Source of the DNA: a virus
Virus record (IMG/VR): IMGVR_UViG_3300035698_034554
Location: 1 to 38,707 of that record
Strand: one strand, 5' to 3'
DNA length: 38,707 bases
Part shown: piece after piece, positions 9,174 through 20,050 of the stretch
How positions within the stretch are numbered: the stretch's first letter is position 1
How the letters are laid out: every line of letters starts with the position of its first letter
The notes under the pieces: generated by a model
Seen by the model: only the letters and a program-made list of their open reading frames with translations
Database searches by the model: none
What the model was told of the DNA's origin: nothing
Made by a program: the position numbers and the translations under genes

Positions 9174-12100
9174 TATGTAGGCACTCCATCTGTAGTATCT
9201 ATTGGATAAAACCATTCGCACTGGAAATCTTGCCACCACAAGTTTTTAGATGCATCTATGTTACTGCTAACATTCATAACCCTCAATAATCTATTGTTAA
9301 CTTGCACAACATCTAAAGCACGAACCGGCTGACCATATGTTTGAAAAGTAGCTTCTAAAGGAGGAACTTGTGTTGTTTGATAATATTCTAGAGTTTTTCT
9401 AGCCGATTCTAAAGAACCGAACATACCCTCTACTTGATATATAGACTTTAAATATCCTATAAACCCTACAGAATCAGGATTATAAATAGACGACCATTGA
9501 ACATTATCTGCTATAATAGGAGTAAAATTAGGGGTATTCGTCAAAAGTTTAACATGGGTATAAGTGTCTTTAACATTTCTTGAACTAACAAGTGTATTAA
9601 ATATCAATTGCCCCAAAAAGAAATTATGATTTGTTGTAAAGTGGAATAATGGAGTAGGTTCAGCAGTCCCTTGTATAGCGGCGATTACTTGATCTAAATA
9701 ATTATCATAATGAGCTATACCATAACTATCAAAAAAGAAAACCTTACCTGCTCTTTTACAAATTTGACTAATAGCTTCTGACAACTTACTACCATCTTTA
9801 AACTTAAAATAAGGATTTTGTATACGAGCATATGCACTTGGTAAAATATAATTGCTCATTTCAGATAATCTTCCATCAGGAAAATCAACTTTACGCCTAC
9901 TGTTACTAATTGTTTCACCAGCAACTTTCTTTAAAACAGTAAGTGGATCATGTTTGTCTTTAGTTGCAAAACCTGTCAACCTTAATATATCATAAACAGC
10001 ATTAATATCTACTACACCATCATAAAAAGCAGAGTTAAAGAAAAGATGTCCATCTAAAACAGTTGAATAATCTACCATTTTAGATTCCATTATAGTTTTA
10101 CCATATTCGTAGTTAATAGACCCACCTTCACAAAAACCGGTAAATAATTTAAACATATATGGCAAACGAGCATAAGTAGATACAGCATCAGTATTTATTT
10201 GTCCTGGATATAATGAACTATGACTAAGAGCACAAGATGTTGGTTCATAACCAGCCCACACTTCTATAAAAAAGTTCCTATTTATAAGTTTTCGAAGTTC
10301 ATTAGACCTGTTTGTCGTTTCTGTATCTGCTGGATTTAAAAGAAATTTTATCGTACCACTATGTTCAATACGAGTATAATCGTTTGCCGACCATGTGTCA
10401 TTAAATGAGAGTACATTATTGCTACATTCAAAAGCAATATTCTCTGTATCCCACCTTTGTATCGGGAGAGGTTCAGATACAAGTCTCATCATAGAAAAAA
10501 CAGGCGTTTTGCATCTAGATAACTGCCAGAAAAAACCATCATGATCTTCATCTTCAAATGTATGTCTACCAGCAGTTAGTGTCAATTTTGCAATAAAAAT
10601 ATCAGACTGACTTTTAGGATCAGATCCTTGATCTAAAAAAGGATAAACATAAATACTAGATAAAATACCATCCGTTTCTTCACCCAAAGACCCACCAGCC
10701 CACATATCAAATTCTTTTAATGCACGTCTTTTATGAAAAGTACCTCTTTTCCTTACAACGTATTTCTCATAATTATCACCACCTGGTACAGGAGCATCAG
10801 CAACATTCCTTTTGCTAGGATCAATATCATGACCTTCAAACCAAACAAATTTTTGAGCGTCCTGTACAAAAAAATCATCTATATTCCCACTGCCACCACC
10901 AGATTCTCTATCTGTTTCATCCCAAACTTCATCACTTGTAGCCGTTAATAATATTTTATGAACACTATTTACTGGCAATTGAAAAAGATTAATACCAGAC
11001 CATCCTGCATTAGTAGATCTCTCATAAACAAGTCCCTCATAACCAGAAATAGGAGGTAAAAGAATAGAAACACCATCACCTTTTCCTGGCTGTTTGTATT
11101 GTAAAGGACCAAACAGAAAACCACATACTGAATTCCCTCCAGAAATAGTCATAGTACCTCTTGGAACTACCATCATCTTCTCTTCCAAAACAGGAAATCC
11201 GTTTTTAAAAGCCAAATCAAATCTTGTTATTACCCAAGGTGATGACTTAATACCTGGTCCTGTAAATGTGACAGCTAACTTACCCAAATGATTTCTTATA
11301 CTCATATTAAACCGACCAGCATCGATTAAAGACTTACCAGATATTCCAGTACCTTTAACTCTACCTTCAGGATCTAAATTCTCACTTTCTAAATCACTTA
11401 AAGGCCAACAAGTATAACGTGGACCTAAAGGGCTATTTACAGATTCTTTACGTAAACAACGAATTGGTCCGTTTTCGCAAATCAAAAACAAATAATTATG
11501 ATCTTTATCTCCACACCCAACTTCTATAACATAATAAACTTGTGTAGTAAAATCAAATCTACTTTTATTAATTGGTTTCTTATCTGCATCATAATCTACA
11601 ACACCTAAATTAACTGGAACAAGATTTCCAAGAAAAGCAGAATTTTGTTCTGGTACAAACTCTCGATAACTTTCTACATTCAATCCTTCATATTCTGGTA
11701 ATTTCCAACTAAAAATATCAGGATTATCTTTCTTTGCAGTTTCTACAATAGCTGGAATATCGTGGGACCGGGATGTAGTTGTTATCTCAACAAAAAAATC
11801 TTCACCTTCAAACAAAGGTGTTCTTTTTTTTACTCTCCAATGAACACCAGCACCTTGACATTGTGCTGTAGCACACTGTATTGGCATTAAAATAGCATGT
11901 TCATTAGTATCTGAGATATCTATTTGAGACTTTATCTCTGTTTGATATAACCAAACAGGCATAGCTACACATTCAGAAGTTATACCTTGAATTACAGCCT
12001 TACCAGCACTGTAACTGGAAGGAGGCATCAATTCTTCTCTAAAAAAACTTTTATCCATTAAAAACATTTGATGATCTTTATAAACAGGTGTTCCTGATTC

Positions 12101-12610
12101 AAAAGCAGTTAATGGAATATCTGGTTCATCATATAATATAGAACCAGATAACAAAGGATTAGTTGTTTGAGGTTCAATAAGAGGCTGACTAGTATCCGGA
12201 GTTGTTTCAGCAGGAGTTGTTTCACTAGTATCTTCTTGATAAGCAATAAAAGTATGTCTATAATTTATTTCCGGAATCAAAAAAACACCGTCTTCACCCG
12301 GTATCCCCGCAATTTGACTTTTTATATAATCTGGAAAATTTTTAATAGATTCATTATTGAATATCAAAACATCATTAAAATAAGCAGCTTTTGTAAAAGG
12401 ACAAACCCTATTAATCCAACAACAAATACGCACCTTACCAATATTAACACCAGGCCGAAACCTTACAGCACCACCATCAACTATGCCAACAGGAGTACGC
12501 TGAAGCATAGGAGGTTTTTTATCTAGAGGTATATCATGAACGTTTTCTCTAGCTCGCTCGCTAATATTAACTTCACATGTTTCCATATTTATAGGAACAG
12601 TATCAGACAT
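9173..12610 (-). CDS. Baseplate hub-like / tail-associated protein, 1145 aa
   Basis: The ATG at 12610 is used because GAGAG sits 6 bases upstream; the TTG at 12616 abuts that site. It overlaps the previous gene's TGA by no bases (2-base gap). Residues about 125-155 form a Thr/Glu/Pro-rich linker (SETTPAETTPDTSQP). Residues about 740-1000 look like the domain found in hub proteins of many phage tails (gp27/gp44-like): an aGY-type strand (FFIEVWAGYEPTS), FKLFTGFCEGGS, then LSEAISQICKRAGKVFFFDS followed by YGIAHYD. The last 60 residues (ALDVVQVNNRLLRVMNVSS, then WWQDFQCEWFYP) fit the end of that family. The hub would cap the tube beneath the tape measure. Hub assignment is inference from pattern and gene order. 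Confidence 0.85.
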   Translation of the reverse strand: MSDTVPINMETCEVNISERARENVHDIPLDKKPPMLQRTPVGIVDGGAVRFRPGVNIGKVRICCWINRVCPFTKAAYFNDVLIFNNESIKNFPDYIKSQIAGIPGEDGVFLIPEINYRHTFIAYQEDTSETTPAETTPDTSQPLIEPQTTNPLLSGSILYDEPDIPLTAFESGTPVYKDHQMFLMDKSFFREELMPPSSYSAGKAVIQGITSECVAMPVWLYQTEIKSQIDISDTNEHAILMPIQCATAQCQGAGVHWRVKKRTPLFEGEDFFVEITTTSRSHDIPAIVETAKKDNPDIFSWKLPEYEGLNVESYREFVPEQNSAFLGNLVPVNLGVVDYDADKKPINKSRFDFTTQVYYVIEVGCGDKDHNYLFLICENGPIRCLRKESVNSPLGPRYTCWPLSDLESENLDPEGRVKGTGISGKSLIDAGRFNMSIRNHLGKLAVTFTGPGIKSSPWVITRFDLAFKNGFPVLEEKMMVVPRGTMTISGGNSVCGFLFGPLQYKQPGKGDGVSILLPPISGYEGLVYERSTNAGWSGINLFQLPVNSVHKILLTATSDEVWDETDRESGGGSGNIDDFFVQDAQKFVWFEGHDIDPSKRNVADAPVPGGDNYEKYVVRKRGTFHKRRALKEFDMWAGGSLGEETDGILSSIYVYPFLDQGSDPKSQSDIFIAKLTLTAGRHTFEDEDHDGFFWQLSRCKTPVFSMMRLVSEPLPIQRWDTENIAFECSNNVLSFNDTWSANDYTRIEHSGTIKFLLNPADTETTNRSNELRKLINRNFFIEVWAGYEPTSCALSHSSLYPGQINTDAVSTYARLPYMFKLFTGFCEGGSINYEYGKTIMESKMVDYSTVLDGHLFFNSAFYDGVVDINAVYDILRLTGFATKDKHDPLTVLKKVAGETISNSRRKVDFPDGRLSEMSNYILPSAYARIQNPYFKFKDGSKLSEAISQICKRAGKVFFFDSYGIAHYDNYLDQVIAAIQGTAEPTPLFHFTTNHNFFLGQLIFNTLVSSRNVKDTYTHVKLLTNTPNFTPIIADNVQWSSIYNPDSVGFIGYLKSIYQVEGMFGSLESARKTLEYYQTTQVPPLEATFQTYGQPVRALDVVQVNNRLLRVMNVSSNIDASKNLWWQDFQCEWFYPIDTTDGVPT

Positions 12611-12612
12611 TA

Positions 12613-15600
12613 TCAACTCTCTTGTGGTATATATTCTGTTTGAACATCTAAAACAGGTTCATTACCACCAACCAAACCAATCCCGTGTATACGTTCATTC
12701 TCGTCTTTATATATTATTCTCATTAAACCATTATCAAGAAAATAGCCAGCAGGTTGTGTACTTGTAGACAATAAAAAACGATCCGATGTAAATTGCTCTC
12801 TAAGATTTTCAGGGTACTTAACACGCACAACTAAATCAGGATCTTCACTCTTAACTGAATTAACAACTTCTTGAGACAAAAATCCAACTAAAAACAAAGG
12901 ATACGTCGATTTGCCTTCTGCCGATATAGAGAGATATTCTTTTATATTATTCGAAGAAAACTCAGATCCCCCTTCCCCTTCAATTAACTTACTACCTATT
13001 TGAACAGGTGTAAGAAAATTATCATCAAATGATCTCATATATAACCCACCATTATAAAAATATGTAATATAAACAATATTATTATGTTCATTATAAATAA
13101 CTGCCGGATTATCTATGTCTAAATTTAGTTGATCAACAACACTATCTGTTAAAAAATCTTTATGAAAAATCAAATTTCTAACATCATATGACCATTCTAC
13201 CCTATTAGAACTTCTTTTAATATATAATTTCCCATTTATAGTATATATAAGTCTAAATGTATTCCTGTTATTCATATAAACACAATATCTAGCTTCAGCA
13301 AAAGACTCTTTCATATCATCTCTATCCCCAGCAAACAGGAACCTAAAAGAAAACAATTTTGGATTAAGAGATCTCTTTAATGTTATATCTAACTCTGTAT
13401 CAAAAAAAGAATCAGTACTATCCCCAGCTACAAAATAACTTTTTTGTTTTCTTAATGCTTTACCTTTCTTCCCATATGCCTCTAAACCTAAATCATCCGG
13501 CGATTCCTTATCAAACTTATCAGGAGGAACATAAGATCTATATTGATCATTACATTCTAAAAGAGCAGGATCAATATTTATATACATTAGAAAAGAATTG
13601 TTTAACCTATAAAATAAGTAAATGTTATCTCTAATTGTATCTCTCATAACATATGGTAAATCTGCTGTTTCACCCTTAACAAGTCTAATAATATCTCTAT
13701 TAAGAAACCAACTATTTCCTCTATCTCCAGAAAAAATAACAGATATATTCTGAGATATTTCGTCAAAGAAAAATATAATAAAATTCCCATATTTGTCTAT
13801 TACACAAGATGACTGATATCCATCAATAAAATATTGGTTAATTGCAGTATTAGTAGTTACAATAGCTTTAACTTTATTAATTTTTATTTGTTTTAATATA
13901 TCTCCCTGAATTTTCAAAGGAGATCCGCCATAAAACTTACAGTCAACATGTATTCTGCCGGCAGTTGGAGACAAAGCTATATTATCAATAACATAATTTT
14001 TATCAACAAACAAAAAAGATATAAAATCATCATTTATCCCTATAGCATCTTTCATATCTTGAGACATTAAACTAGGAAACTTATTACCATTTTTTTTAAT
14101 CCAAATTGCTAAAGCTGAACCAGGTAAAGGTTCATATTCAATCCAAATATCTCTAATTAAATATTCATTAATAGGTATTTCTAAAATACCATTATCTTGA
14201 ACCAAACCAGTAGCAGGAAATAAATCAACTTTTTGATATACTTCACTCCAAGGTCTTAATCCATAACAGATAAAACCAAATTCATTAGATGTTATTTGAC
14301 CTTCGCTATACGACGGGACACCACCAAATAATCTATTATATCCAATAATACGAAATTTATTATGATCAAAATCTTCATAACTATGATCTGATAAAATATT
14401 TTGAGATAAAGTTTGATAACTATACTCTACAATACTATTTCTTAATAAATTAAAACTCAATCGTTCATTATCAATATTCTCTGTAGCTACAATTACATCT
14501 GATGTTAAAGGAATAGTATCTAAACCGATCTGTGATTCATTATATGGAGTAGTATTTACAAAAATAGCACTGTATCCCCTCGTATGAGAATCAACACTAT
14601 CAGAAACATATCTTTCCATATATATTCTTGCATTACGACCGAAACGACCTGAAAAGAATGGAGTTCTTAACAACCAATCCATTTCTATATCACCAGATTT
14701 AGCTGGTATTAAACTTAAAGGTTGTCTCTTATTTAAGGGATCATCAGGACTATAATAGGTACTTAATTCATGACTTAAAGAATGTTGAGCATTTGTAGTA
14801 GCTTCTGGTGTAGGGGGAGGAATGCAAGCCCCTCCAGAATAAGAACTAGGGAGGTACGAGGACATTCCGCTTGGTTTAAAAACAGAATATGACAAATCAT
14901 ATCTATCTAAATGTTGATTTTCAAATGCATCTTGTCCCTGTGACAAAATAGAGTCTAAAAAGCTAATACCAATTCCACTATTATTTATTAATTCATTATA
15001 TTTAGATACATTTTGTAATACTAAAGCAAATGGCCTGAAATATGGAGTTTTATGATTATCAGCATAAAAACTATTAACAAATTCATTTAAATCAAATAAA
15101 GCCCCAGAAAAATTACCTGTAGAAGACTGTAATTGATCAATAGTTTTATCTTCTAATCCGTTATCTTTAAGATATTTATTAAACCAATCCTGATCTCTAA
15201 TATCTTCTTTCTTTAAAAGAACATTAAAAGAATGATCTTTTGTATCAAATACTCCTATTCCTCTATAATCTGCTGCAAAAATTTTATCAGGAACTTCATC
15301 TATAATCTCAGATATTCTCCAACCCTCTACAGTATCATTTGGATTGTCCTCATCATTACCGTACCAATATTTATCAATCCAAAAATCATCTACATTTTTT
15401 GAAACTTGCCATTTTACTATTTGAAAATTCCAAGCTCTAATCCTAACACCAACATTATAAATTTCACCAATCTTAACACCGTGTCCTCCTGACTCATAAA
15501 GAGTACCACGATGTGTTAAACATTGTCTAATAATTCTTTTTGAAGCAATAGTTGCTGTAATGTATAATTTGTCACCTTCTTTCATATCCGTTCCGCCAAC

Positions 15601-16482
15601 TGTTACCACATCTAATTGAGGAGTTGTTAAATCTTTCTTTTCTATATTCTCTGTCCTAATTTTTATTTTTTTACTAGTAACATCATTATATAAATTACCA
15701 TTAGTTTGAAACGCATATGGAATATTGCTATAAATATTATTATCAGCCCTTAATCTTTTTATTCTTTCATCATATATAATCTTCTCAAAACGATTTATAT
15801 AATCTAAACCTGTATAATAGGTACTTTCATGAGGCTTAAATATATCCCCTTGAAACTGTCCATTTATATCTGTAGAACCTGCTATCCCTCCATAAGAAAA
15901 ACGAGGTAAACTAGATCCTAATGTTAATTTTTGTTCATCTGTTAAATCTAATGGCACATCAGCAACAGCTAAAACAGATAAAACATAACCATCAAGTATA
16001 ACCTCACCAGTTTCAAGTATTTCTTTAGTAACAGTAATAGTTTTATCAATTACTGTTTTTGATTCACATATATGATAAGTAAATTCAGTTTGTCCAAATG
16101 ATATACCACCTAAAAATATATTATTTGCTAATAAAAGTCCCAAAGATCCAGTACCAGCACCTGCACCAGCAAATGCCCCACTTAATCCAGATCCTCCAGT
16201 TGTCTCACCAAACGATAAAAGACTTTCGTTCTGTCCTTGTTGTGTCGTCCTAAATCTTATTTCCATACTAAGTAATTTAGCTGGTAATTGAAATCTTCTT
16301 TCTTCCCAAATACCATCACTTCGTTGAGAAAATCTTTGTCCAGGTTGTAGATTAGATAACTGAGAATCTGTTGGTTCTTCATTTTCTAATAATTCACGAA
16401 CAAGAATTGGATCAATAAAACCATCCGGAACCAAGTCACGCGTGTTATATGCAATAAAACCAAATGGTTTACAAATAGGCAA
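12613..16482 (-). CDS. 1289-aa tail tip/baseplate-type protein with an Asp-box
   Basis: Starts with TTG at 16482; CGGAGATAA precedes it at good spacing, and the next in-frame ATG is 72 codons in. The N-terminus is MPICKPFGFIAYNTRDLVPD. Residues about 95-130 form a Gly/Ala-rich hydrophobic stretch (GGSGLSGAFAGAGAGTGSLG). Near residue 914 is FSGDRGNSWF, an Asp-box (SxDxGxxW) typical of sialidase-type propeller blades, with blade-like strands after it (NIYLFYRLNNSFLMYI, NIVYITYFYNGGLYMRSF). It lies directly after the tape measure, where siphoviruses carry distal-tail/tail-tip genes, so a virion tip role is likely. Glycan binding is possible but no catalytic residues can be assigned. Confidence 0.85.
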   Translation of the reverse strand: MPICKPFGFIAYNTRDLVPDGFIDPILVRELLENEEPTDSQLSNLQPGQRFSQRSDGIWEERRFQLPAKLLSMEIRFRTTQQGQNESLLSFGETTGGSGLSGAFAGAGAGTGSLGLLLANNIFLGGISFGQTEFTYHICESKTVIDKTITVTKEILETGEVILDGYVLSVLAVADVPLDLTDEQKLTLGSSLPRFSYGGIAGSTDINGQFQGDIFKPHESTYYTGLDYINRFEKIIYDERIKRLRADNNIYSNIPYAFQTNGNLYNDVTSKKIKIRTENIEKKDLTTPQLDVVTVGGTDMKEGDKLYITATIASKRIIRQCLTHRGTLYESGGHGVKIGEIYNVGVRIRAWNFQIVKWQVSKNVDDFWIDKYWYGNDEDNPNDTVEGWRISEIIDEVPDKIFAADYRGIGVFDTKDHSFNVLLKKEDIRDQDWFNKYLKDNGLEDKTIDQLQSSTGNFSGALFDLNEFVNSFYADNHKTPYFRPFALVLQNVSKYNELINNSGIGISFLDSILSQGQDAFENQHLDRYDLSYSVFKPSGMSSYLPSSYSGGACIPPPTPEATTNAQHSLSHELSTYYSPDDPLNKRQPLSLIPAKSGDIEMDWLLRTPFFSGRFGRNARIYMERYVSDSVDSHTRGYSAIFVNTTPYNESQIGLDTIPLTSDVIVATENIDNERLSFNLLRNSIVEYSYQTLSQNILSDHSYEDFDHNKFRIIGYNRLFGGVPSYSEGQITSNEFGFICYGLRPWSEVYQKVDLFPATGLVQDNGILEIPINEYLIRDIWIEYEPLPGSALAIWIKKNGNKFPSLMSQDMKDAIGINDDFISFLFVDKNYVIDNIALSPTAGRIHVDCKFYGGSPLKIQGDILKQIKINKVKAIVTTNTAINQYFIDGYQSSCVIDKYGNFIIFFFDEISQNISVIFSGDRGNSWFLNRDIIRLVKGETADLPYVMRDTIRDNIYLFYRLNNSFLMYINIDPALLECNDQYRSYVPPDKFDKESPDDLGLEAYGKKGKALRKQKSYFVAGDSTDSFFDTELDITLKRSLNPKLFSFRFLFAGDRDDMKESFAEARYCVYMNNRNTFRLIYTINGKLYIKRSSNRVEWSYDVRNLIFHKDFLTDSVVDQLNLDIDNPAVIYNEHNNIVYITYFYNGGLYMRSFDDNFLTPVQIGSKLIEGEGGSEFSSNNIKEYLSISAEGKSTYPLFLVGFLSQEVVNSVKSEDPDLVVRVKYPENLREQFTSDRFLLSTSTQPAGYFLDNGLMRIIYKDENERIHGIGLVGGNEPVLDVQTEYIPQES

Positions 16483-16513
16483 AAATTATCTCCGATGAAA
16501 TGAATTTATTTCT

Positions 16514-19500
16514 TTATGAACTGTTATCCATAGCATCTAATAAAGCCTCTAAATCAGCAGAACTCTTTGTCTGTGCTATTTTCATAAGAGTAATCATTTG
16601 ACTCAAAAACGAATTAGACCGATCAGACATATCTACTTTAAGAGTGATCTCCTTTTTAGAAACTGTTCCAGATCCGCCTCCAGTTGTAGCATCCAACATT
16701 GCCCCAACTCCATGTTGTCCAGGAGTAAATCCTTGTGCTGCTCCGCCCGCTGCTTGACCTGTTAATTTAGACAAAACAGAAGCGACTCCGCCCATTAAAC
16801 CACCTCTCATTTGCGAATCTAAATTAGCTAATGATGGAGATACAAAAGGAACATTAAAAGCAGAACCCTTCCTTTCTCCTGGTGCTCCGGTATACTTGCT
16901 CCATTTTTGTCCTACTTGATATCCACCCAAACCAGCCTTACCAACTGTCCAAGCTGCCATACTCCCTAATTGAGATTGGGCGGCTGAAACACCCTCTGTT
17001 TGAGAAACCATAATTTTTGTAAATGTTCCTGCACCAGTATTCATTGCAGAAAGAGCAGAAATCCAACCATCCCTAAGAGCCTTAACCATATTAGCTTGTT
17101 GTACTTGTTTACCTAAAATTTCACCTTCTATCTCTCTTTGTTTAGCACGAATATTAATAAGTTTTTCTCCTGTTCCTCTAAGTCTTTCTTGTAATTGCCA
17201 TTCATCACGCAATATATTTATTTCTTTGCTTATAGCATTAACTGCTGCTCCACGAAGATTCGCAGAAGCTCCAACACCCATTGCATAACTATCGGCTAGT
17301 TGTACTAATTGATTAGCTATACCAACATTAGCTCTAGCTAAACGCAATTGTTGAGAATATGCTTGTGTTGTACCTTCTACAAGCTGACCAATATTCTTCT
17401 CTTTATCTAAAATTTCTTTTTTAAAATCATACGTTCTTTTCTGAAGTTCTTCTATAGATAAAGCTTTCTTATATTTATCACCAAGTGCATCTTTTTCTTC
17501 TTTACTTAATCCAGCCGTTACTGACTCAAAAGTTGCCTCTGGAGTCATCAAGGTTAAAAATTTCTTTCTTGCACTAATTTCTCTATTCCACAAATTTACT
17601 TGTTCTTTTACACCAGCAACAATTTTATCTTGATCAACTTCACCAAGATAACTCTGCTGTGTAATCATTGAATTTAAATAACCGAGTTGTGCTTGGCGAT
17701 GTCGAGTTATAAATTCTACTTTTTTCTCTTCTTTATCAATAATTAGTAATTGTTTATCCAACCTATCTCCCATTTTCTGTAATTCTAAATTACCTTCTTT
17801 AAAAAGATTAACACCCTCTTTCTGTAAAACAACAACTGCCTTATGAGCCTCCATAAGCTTATCATATCCTGCACTTGTAGGATCTGACTGGTATTTACCT
17901 AATGATGCTTCTTTTTCTTTAGCTCTTTTTAAAGCAATTTCATGCATTTTAGCTGGATCAAATTTTCCCTCTGATTTAATATCTTTTATAACCCAAGCAG
18001 GAAGATTTCTTCTGGCATCTGCTAAACGAACATTTTCAGGTATAGCTGGACCAGTAGAAGGATGTTCACCTTCACCCTCACCTTTATCCTTACCACCTTC
18101 AACTAATGTTTGTATATCTCCAATAATATTTCTAAACTCCATAACTCCACCAGCCAAACCCCCAATAACTCCACCAACCGCTGTACCTATACCTGGAAAT
18201 ACCAGAGAACCAATCATAGCTCCAGTGCCAGCCAAAGCAGCAATCGATCCAGCAGAACCAACTAAGCCAGCACCAGCACCACTTCTATGATGCCCGCTTT
18301 GTACAAGTGCTTGTTTAGTCACTTTCCCACCAATAGCCAACAAAGTTCCGGCGCCAGCTAATGGACCTCCAAATCTCAACGCACCCAAACCTCCAACAGA
18401 AGCAGACCCACCAGCAACAACACTAGCCACAGCGGCTCGTTTAGCAGCAGCAACACCCAATAAAGCACCCGCGCCCTTCACAACACCAGGAATAGCCAAA
18501 AGCTTTGTACCCAACCACAAAGTACCAATAGTATATAATATCTTCTTTAAACTATCTAATTTACTCAACAACCCAGTTACTACTTCTCCAAAATGGGAAG
18601 CTCCAGTTTCTAACCAACTGAAAAATTTATTAACATCTTCTCTATGTTCTTCAAGCCATTTAGTAAAAGCTCTTATAACTGGCATCAAAGATTCAGCAAA
18701 TTTGATTTTTAGATTTTCTACATGCCTGCCAAACTCTTGAAAAGTTTGCATATTTTGTCTTGTTCTGGCATCAAGATCTGAACCCAAAGTAAGATCCATT
18801 AATCTCTTATAATCTGCTGTACTGGTTATTAGTCCAGCCATCTTCATCTGTTGTATTTCTAAAGCCATCGTCCTACGATCTTCGACTGTTTTTAACCTCG
18901 TTATTCGTTCTTCTAAATCTGGCAACATTTGAGTATATTTTTGAATTAAACTCATCATATCGCCAATAGCTTGTTCATTAGGACCAACTAACTTCTCAAT
19001 ACCTGCTATAGTCCCAGCAAAATCTGGTAAGGAAAAACTTCTAAATCCTTTTTCATATTGTTGCATTAATTTATTAGTTGCTTGCAACGTAAGGCGGGTA
19101 GAACGACTAACACCTTCAAGGGTTCCCTTAAGACCCTTCATATTCATTCCATACTTCGTTACCATAGACGAAGTAACAGAAAGTGTTTTATTATAATCTT
19201 CTAAATATTTAAGAGATGATCGTATACCTGCCAAACCCAAAAAACCCAAACCAATTTTTGCTACTTTTACAGCAGCACCAGCTAAAAGATTATATCCTTT
19301 AATAACTTTTTGAATTGTTTCTTTCTGTTTATTTAATGATTTTTCAGCAGCTTGCCCTTGACCTTTAAATGCAGCTATAGACATATTAACTGTTTTAAAC
19401 AGTTGTTTATTATTTTTTACTAATTTAGGGTATGCTTTAACTAGATCATCAAAATGTTTTCTAACAGCAGCTATTTCAGCAGCAGTTGCTTTAGCCCCTG

Positions 19501-19552
19501 TTGTTTTTAGAGCTATATCAATAGCTGTATGAGGATTAGTTGTTTTAGCCAC
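16514..19552 (-). CDS. Tail tape measure protein
   Basis: 1012 aa, starting with GTG (AGGG 8 bases upstream). The layout is typical of tape measures: charged helical N-terminus, a hydrophobic Ala/Gly patch at residues 83-112, helical region to about 330, a long Gly/Ala/Val-rich hydrophobic block at 335-472 (for example VFPGIGTAVGGVIGGLAGG), then long Lys/Glu/Gln-rich helices. It sits downstream of the tail tube and chaperone genes, the standard place. Tape measures set tail length and leave the tail during DNA ejection. By the rule of about 0.15 nm per residue, the tail would be near 150 nm. No peptidase or lysozyme motif was seen. Confidence 0.93.
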   Translation of the reverse strand: MAKTTNPHTAIDIALKTTGAKATAAEIAAVRKHFDDLVKAYPKLVKNNKQLFKTVNMSIAAFKGQGQAAEKSLNKQKETIQKVIKGYNLLAGAAVKVAKIGLGFLGLAGIRSSLKYLEDYNKTLSVTSSMVTKYGMNMKGLKGTLEGVSRSTRLTLQATNKLMQQYEKGFRSFSLPDFAGTIAGIEKLVGPNEQAIGDMMSLIQKYTQMLPDLEERITRLKTVEDRRTMALEIQQMKMAGLITSTADYKRLMDLTLGSDLDARTRQNMQTFQEFGRHVENLKIKFAESLMPVIRAFTKWLEEHREDVNKFFSWLETGASHFGEVVTGLLSKLDSLKKILYTIGTLWLGTKLLAIPGVVKGAGALLGVAAAKRAAVASVVAGGSASVGGLGALRFGGPLAGAGTLLAIGGKVTKQALVQSGHHRSGAGAGLVGSAGSIAALAGTGAMIGSLVFPGIGTAVGGVIGGLAGGVMEFRNIIGDIQTLVEGGKDKGEGEGEHPSTGPAIPENVRLADARRNLPAWVIKDIKSEGKFDPAKMHEIALKRAKEKEASLGKYQSDPTSAGYDKLMEAHKAVVVLQKEGVNLFKEGNLELQKMGDRLDKQLLIIDKEEKKVEFITRHRQAQLGYLNSMITQQSYLGEVDQDKIVAGVKEQVNLWNREISARKKFLTLMTPEATFESVTAGLSKEEKDALGDKYKKALSIEELQKRTYDFKKEILDKEKNIGQLVEGTTQAYSQQLRLARANVGIANQLVQLADSYAMGVGASANLRGAAVNAISKEINILRDEWQLQERLRGTGEKLINIRAKQREIEGEILGKQVQQANMVKALRDGWISALSAMNTGAGTFTKIMVSQTEGVSAAQSQLGSMAAWTVGKAGLGGYQVGQKWSKYTGAPGERKGSAFNVPFVSPSLANLDSQMRGGLMGGVASVLSKLTGQAAGGAAQGFTPGQHGVGAMLDATTGGGSGTVSKKEITLKVDMSDRSNSFLSQMITLMKIAQTKSSADLEALLDAMDNSS

Positions 19553-19583
19553 TATTTAGGCCCTAAGTAAATGTAATATCTAT

Positions 19584-19597
19584 AAATAATATTATTT
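19584..19597. repeat. 14-bp perfect AT palindrome
   Basis: AAATAATATTATTT reads the same on both strands. It lies in the 71-base gap between the 136-aa chaperone-like gene and the tape measure start, one of the few real gaps in this operon. It could be a processing or regulatory site, or chance in AT-rich DNA. Confidence 0.3.
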
Positions 19598-19623
19598 TTA
19601 TATACAGAAATACCTTCTATCAA

Positions 19624-20034
19624 TTATATTCCACCAAGTGCCTCTTCTAATTGTAAACCAATAGCATTTCCTAAAATCGGATTTAATGCTTTAATATTTT
19701 CTTCTGTAATAGGTATTTCTTTATTTTCAGAATCTATAAAAGACCATCTTTTTGCTAGAATAATAAACCTAGCTAAACGAATTGCCCAAGGATTAAAATC
19801 GATACTAACACCATCTGTATTAAATGTATTTTCATTAATTTTAACATAATCTCCAAAAGTAGGTCTTTTAAATACAACTTCATGACTTTCTATAGTTTCT
19901 TTTAATAATTTTTCTCCAACATTTAAATCTAAATCTTTAACATTTTCACCGGCGACAATTGCACCATTAGTTGTTTTAGCAATTTCTACTTTAATTAGTA
20001 TTTCATCTTCAACTGTAACAAATAAATCTTTCAT
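19624..20034 (-). CDS. 136-aa tail assembly chaperone-like protein
   Basis: The ATG at 20034 has AGGAG about 9 bases upstream. The acidic protein lies between the frameshifting chaperone gene and the tape measure. Its C-terminal half (residues about 90-134: RFIILAKRWSFIDS, KEIPITEENIKAL, then LGNAIGLQLEEAL) lines up with the C-terminal part of the upstream 151-aa protein (RIKSLMTDWDLTR, KEPVSAEAIDALP), sharing the pattern R..L...W, then KE-P-(T/S)-E-x-I-x-AL. A second chaperone or a duplicated chaperone domain that binds the tape measure is the likely role. This rests on position and pattern. Confidence 0.75.
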   Translation of the reverse strand: MKDLFVTVEDEILIKVEIAKTTNGAIVAGENVKDLDLNVGEKLLKETIESHEVVFKRPTFGDYVKINENTFNTDGVSIDFNPWAIRLARFIILAKRWSFIDSENKEIPITEENIKALNPILGNAIGLQLEEALGGI

Positions 20035-20050
20035 TCACTTTTCTCCTAAA

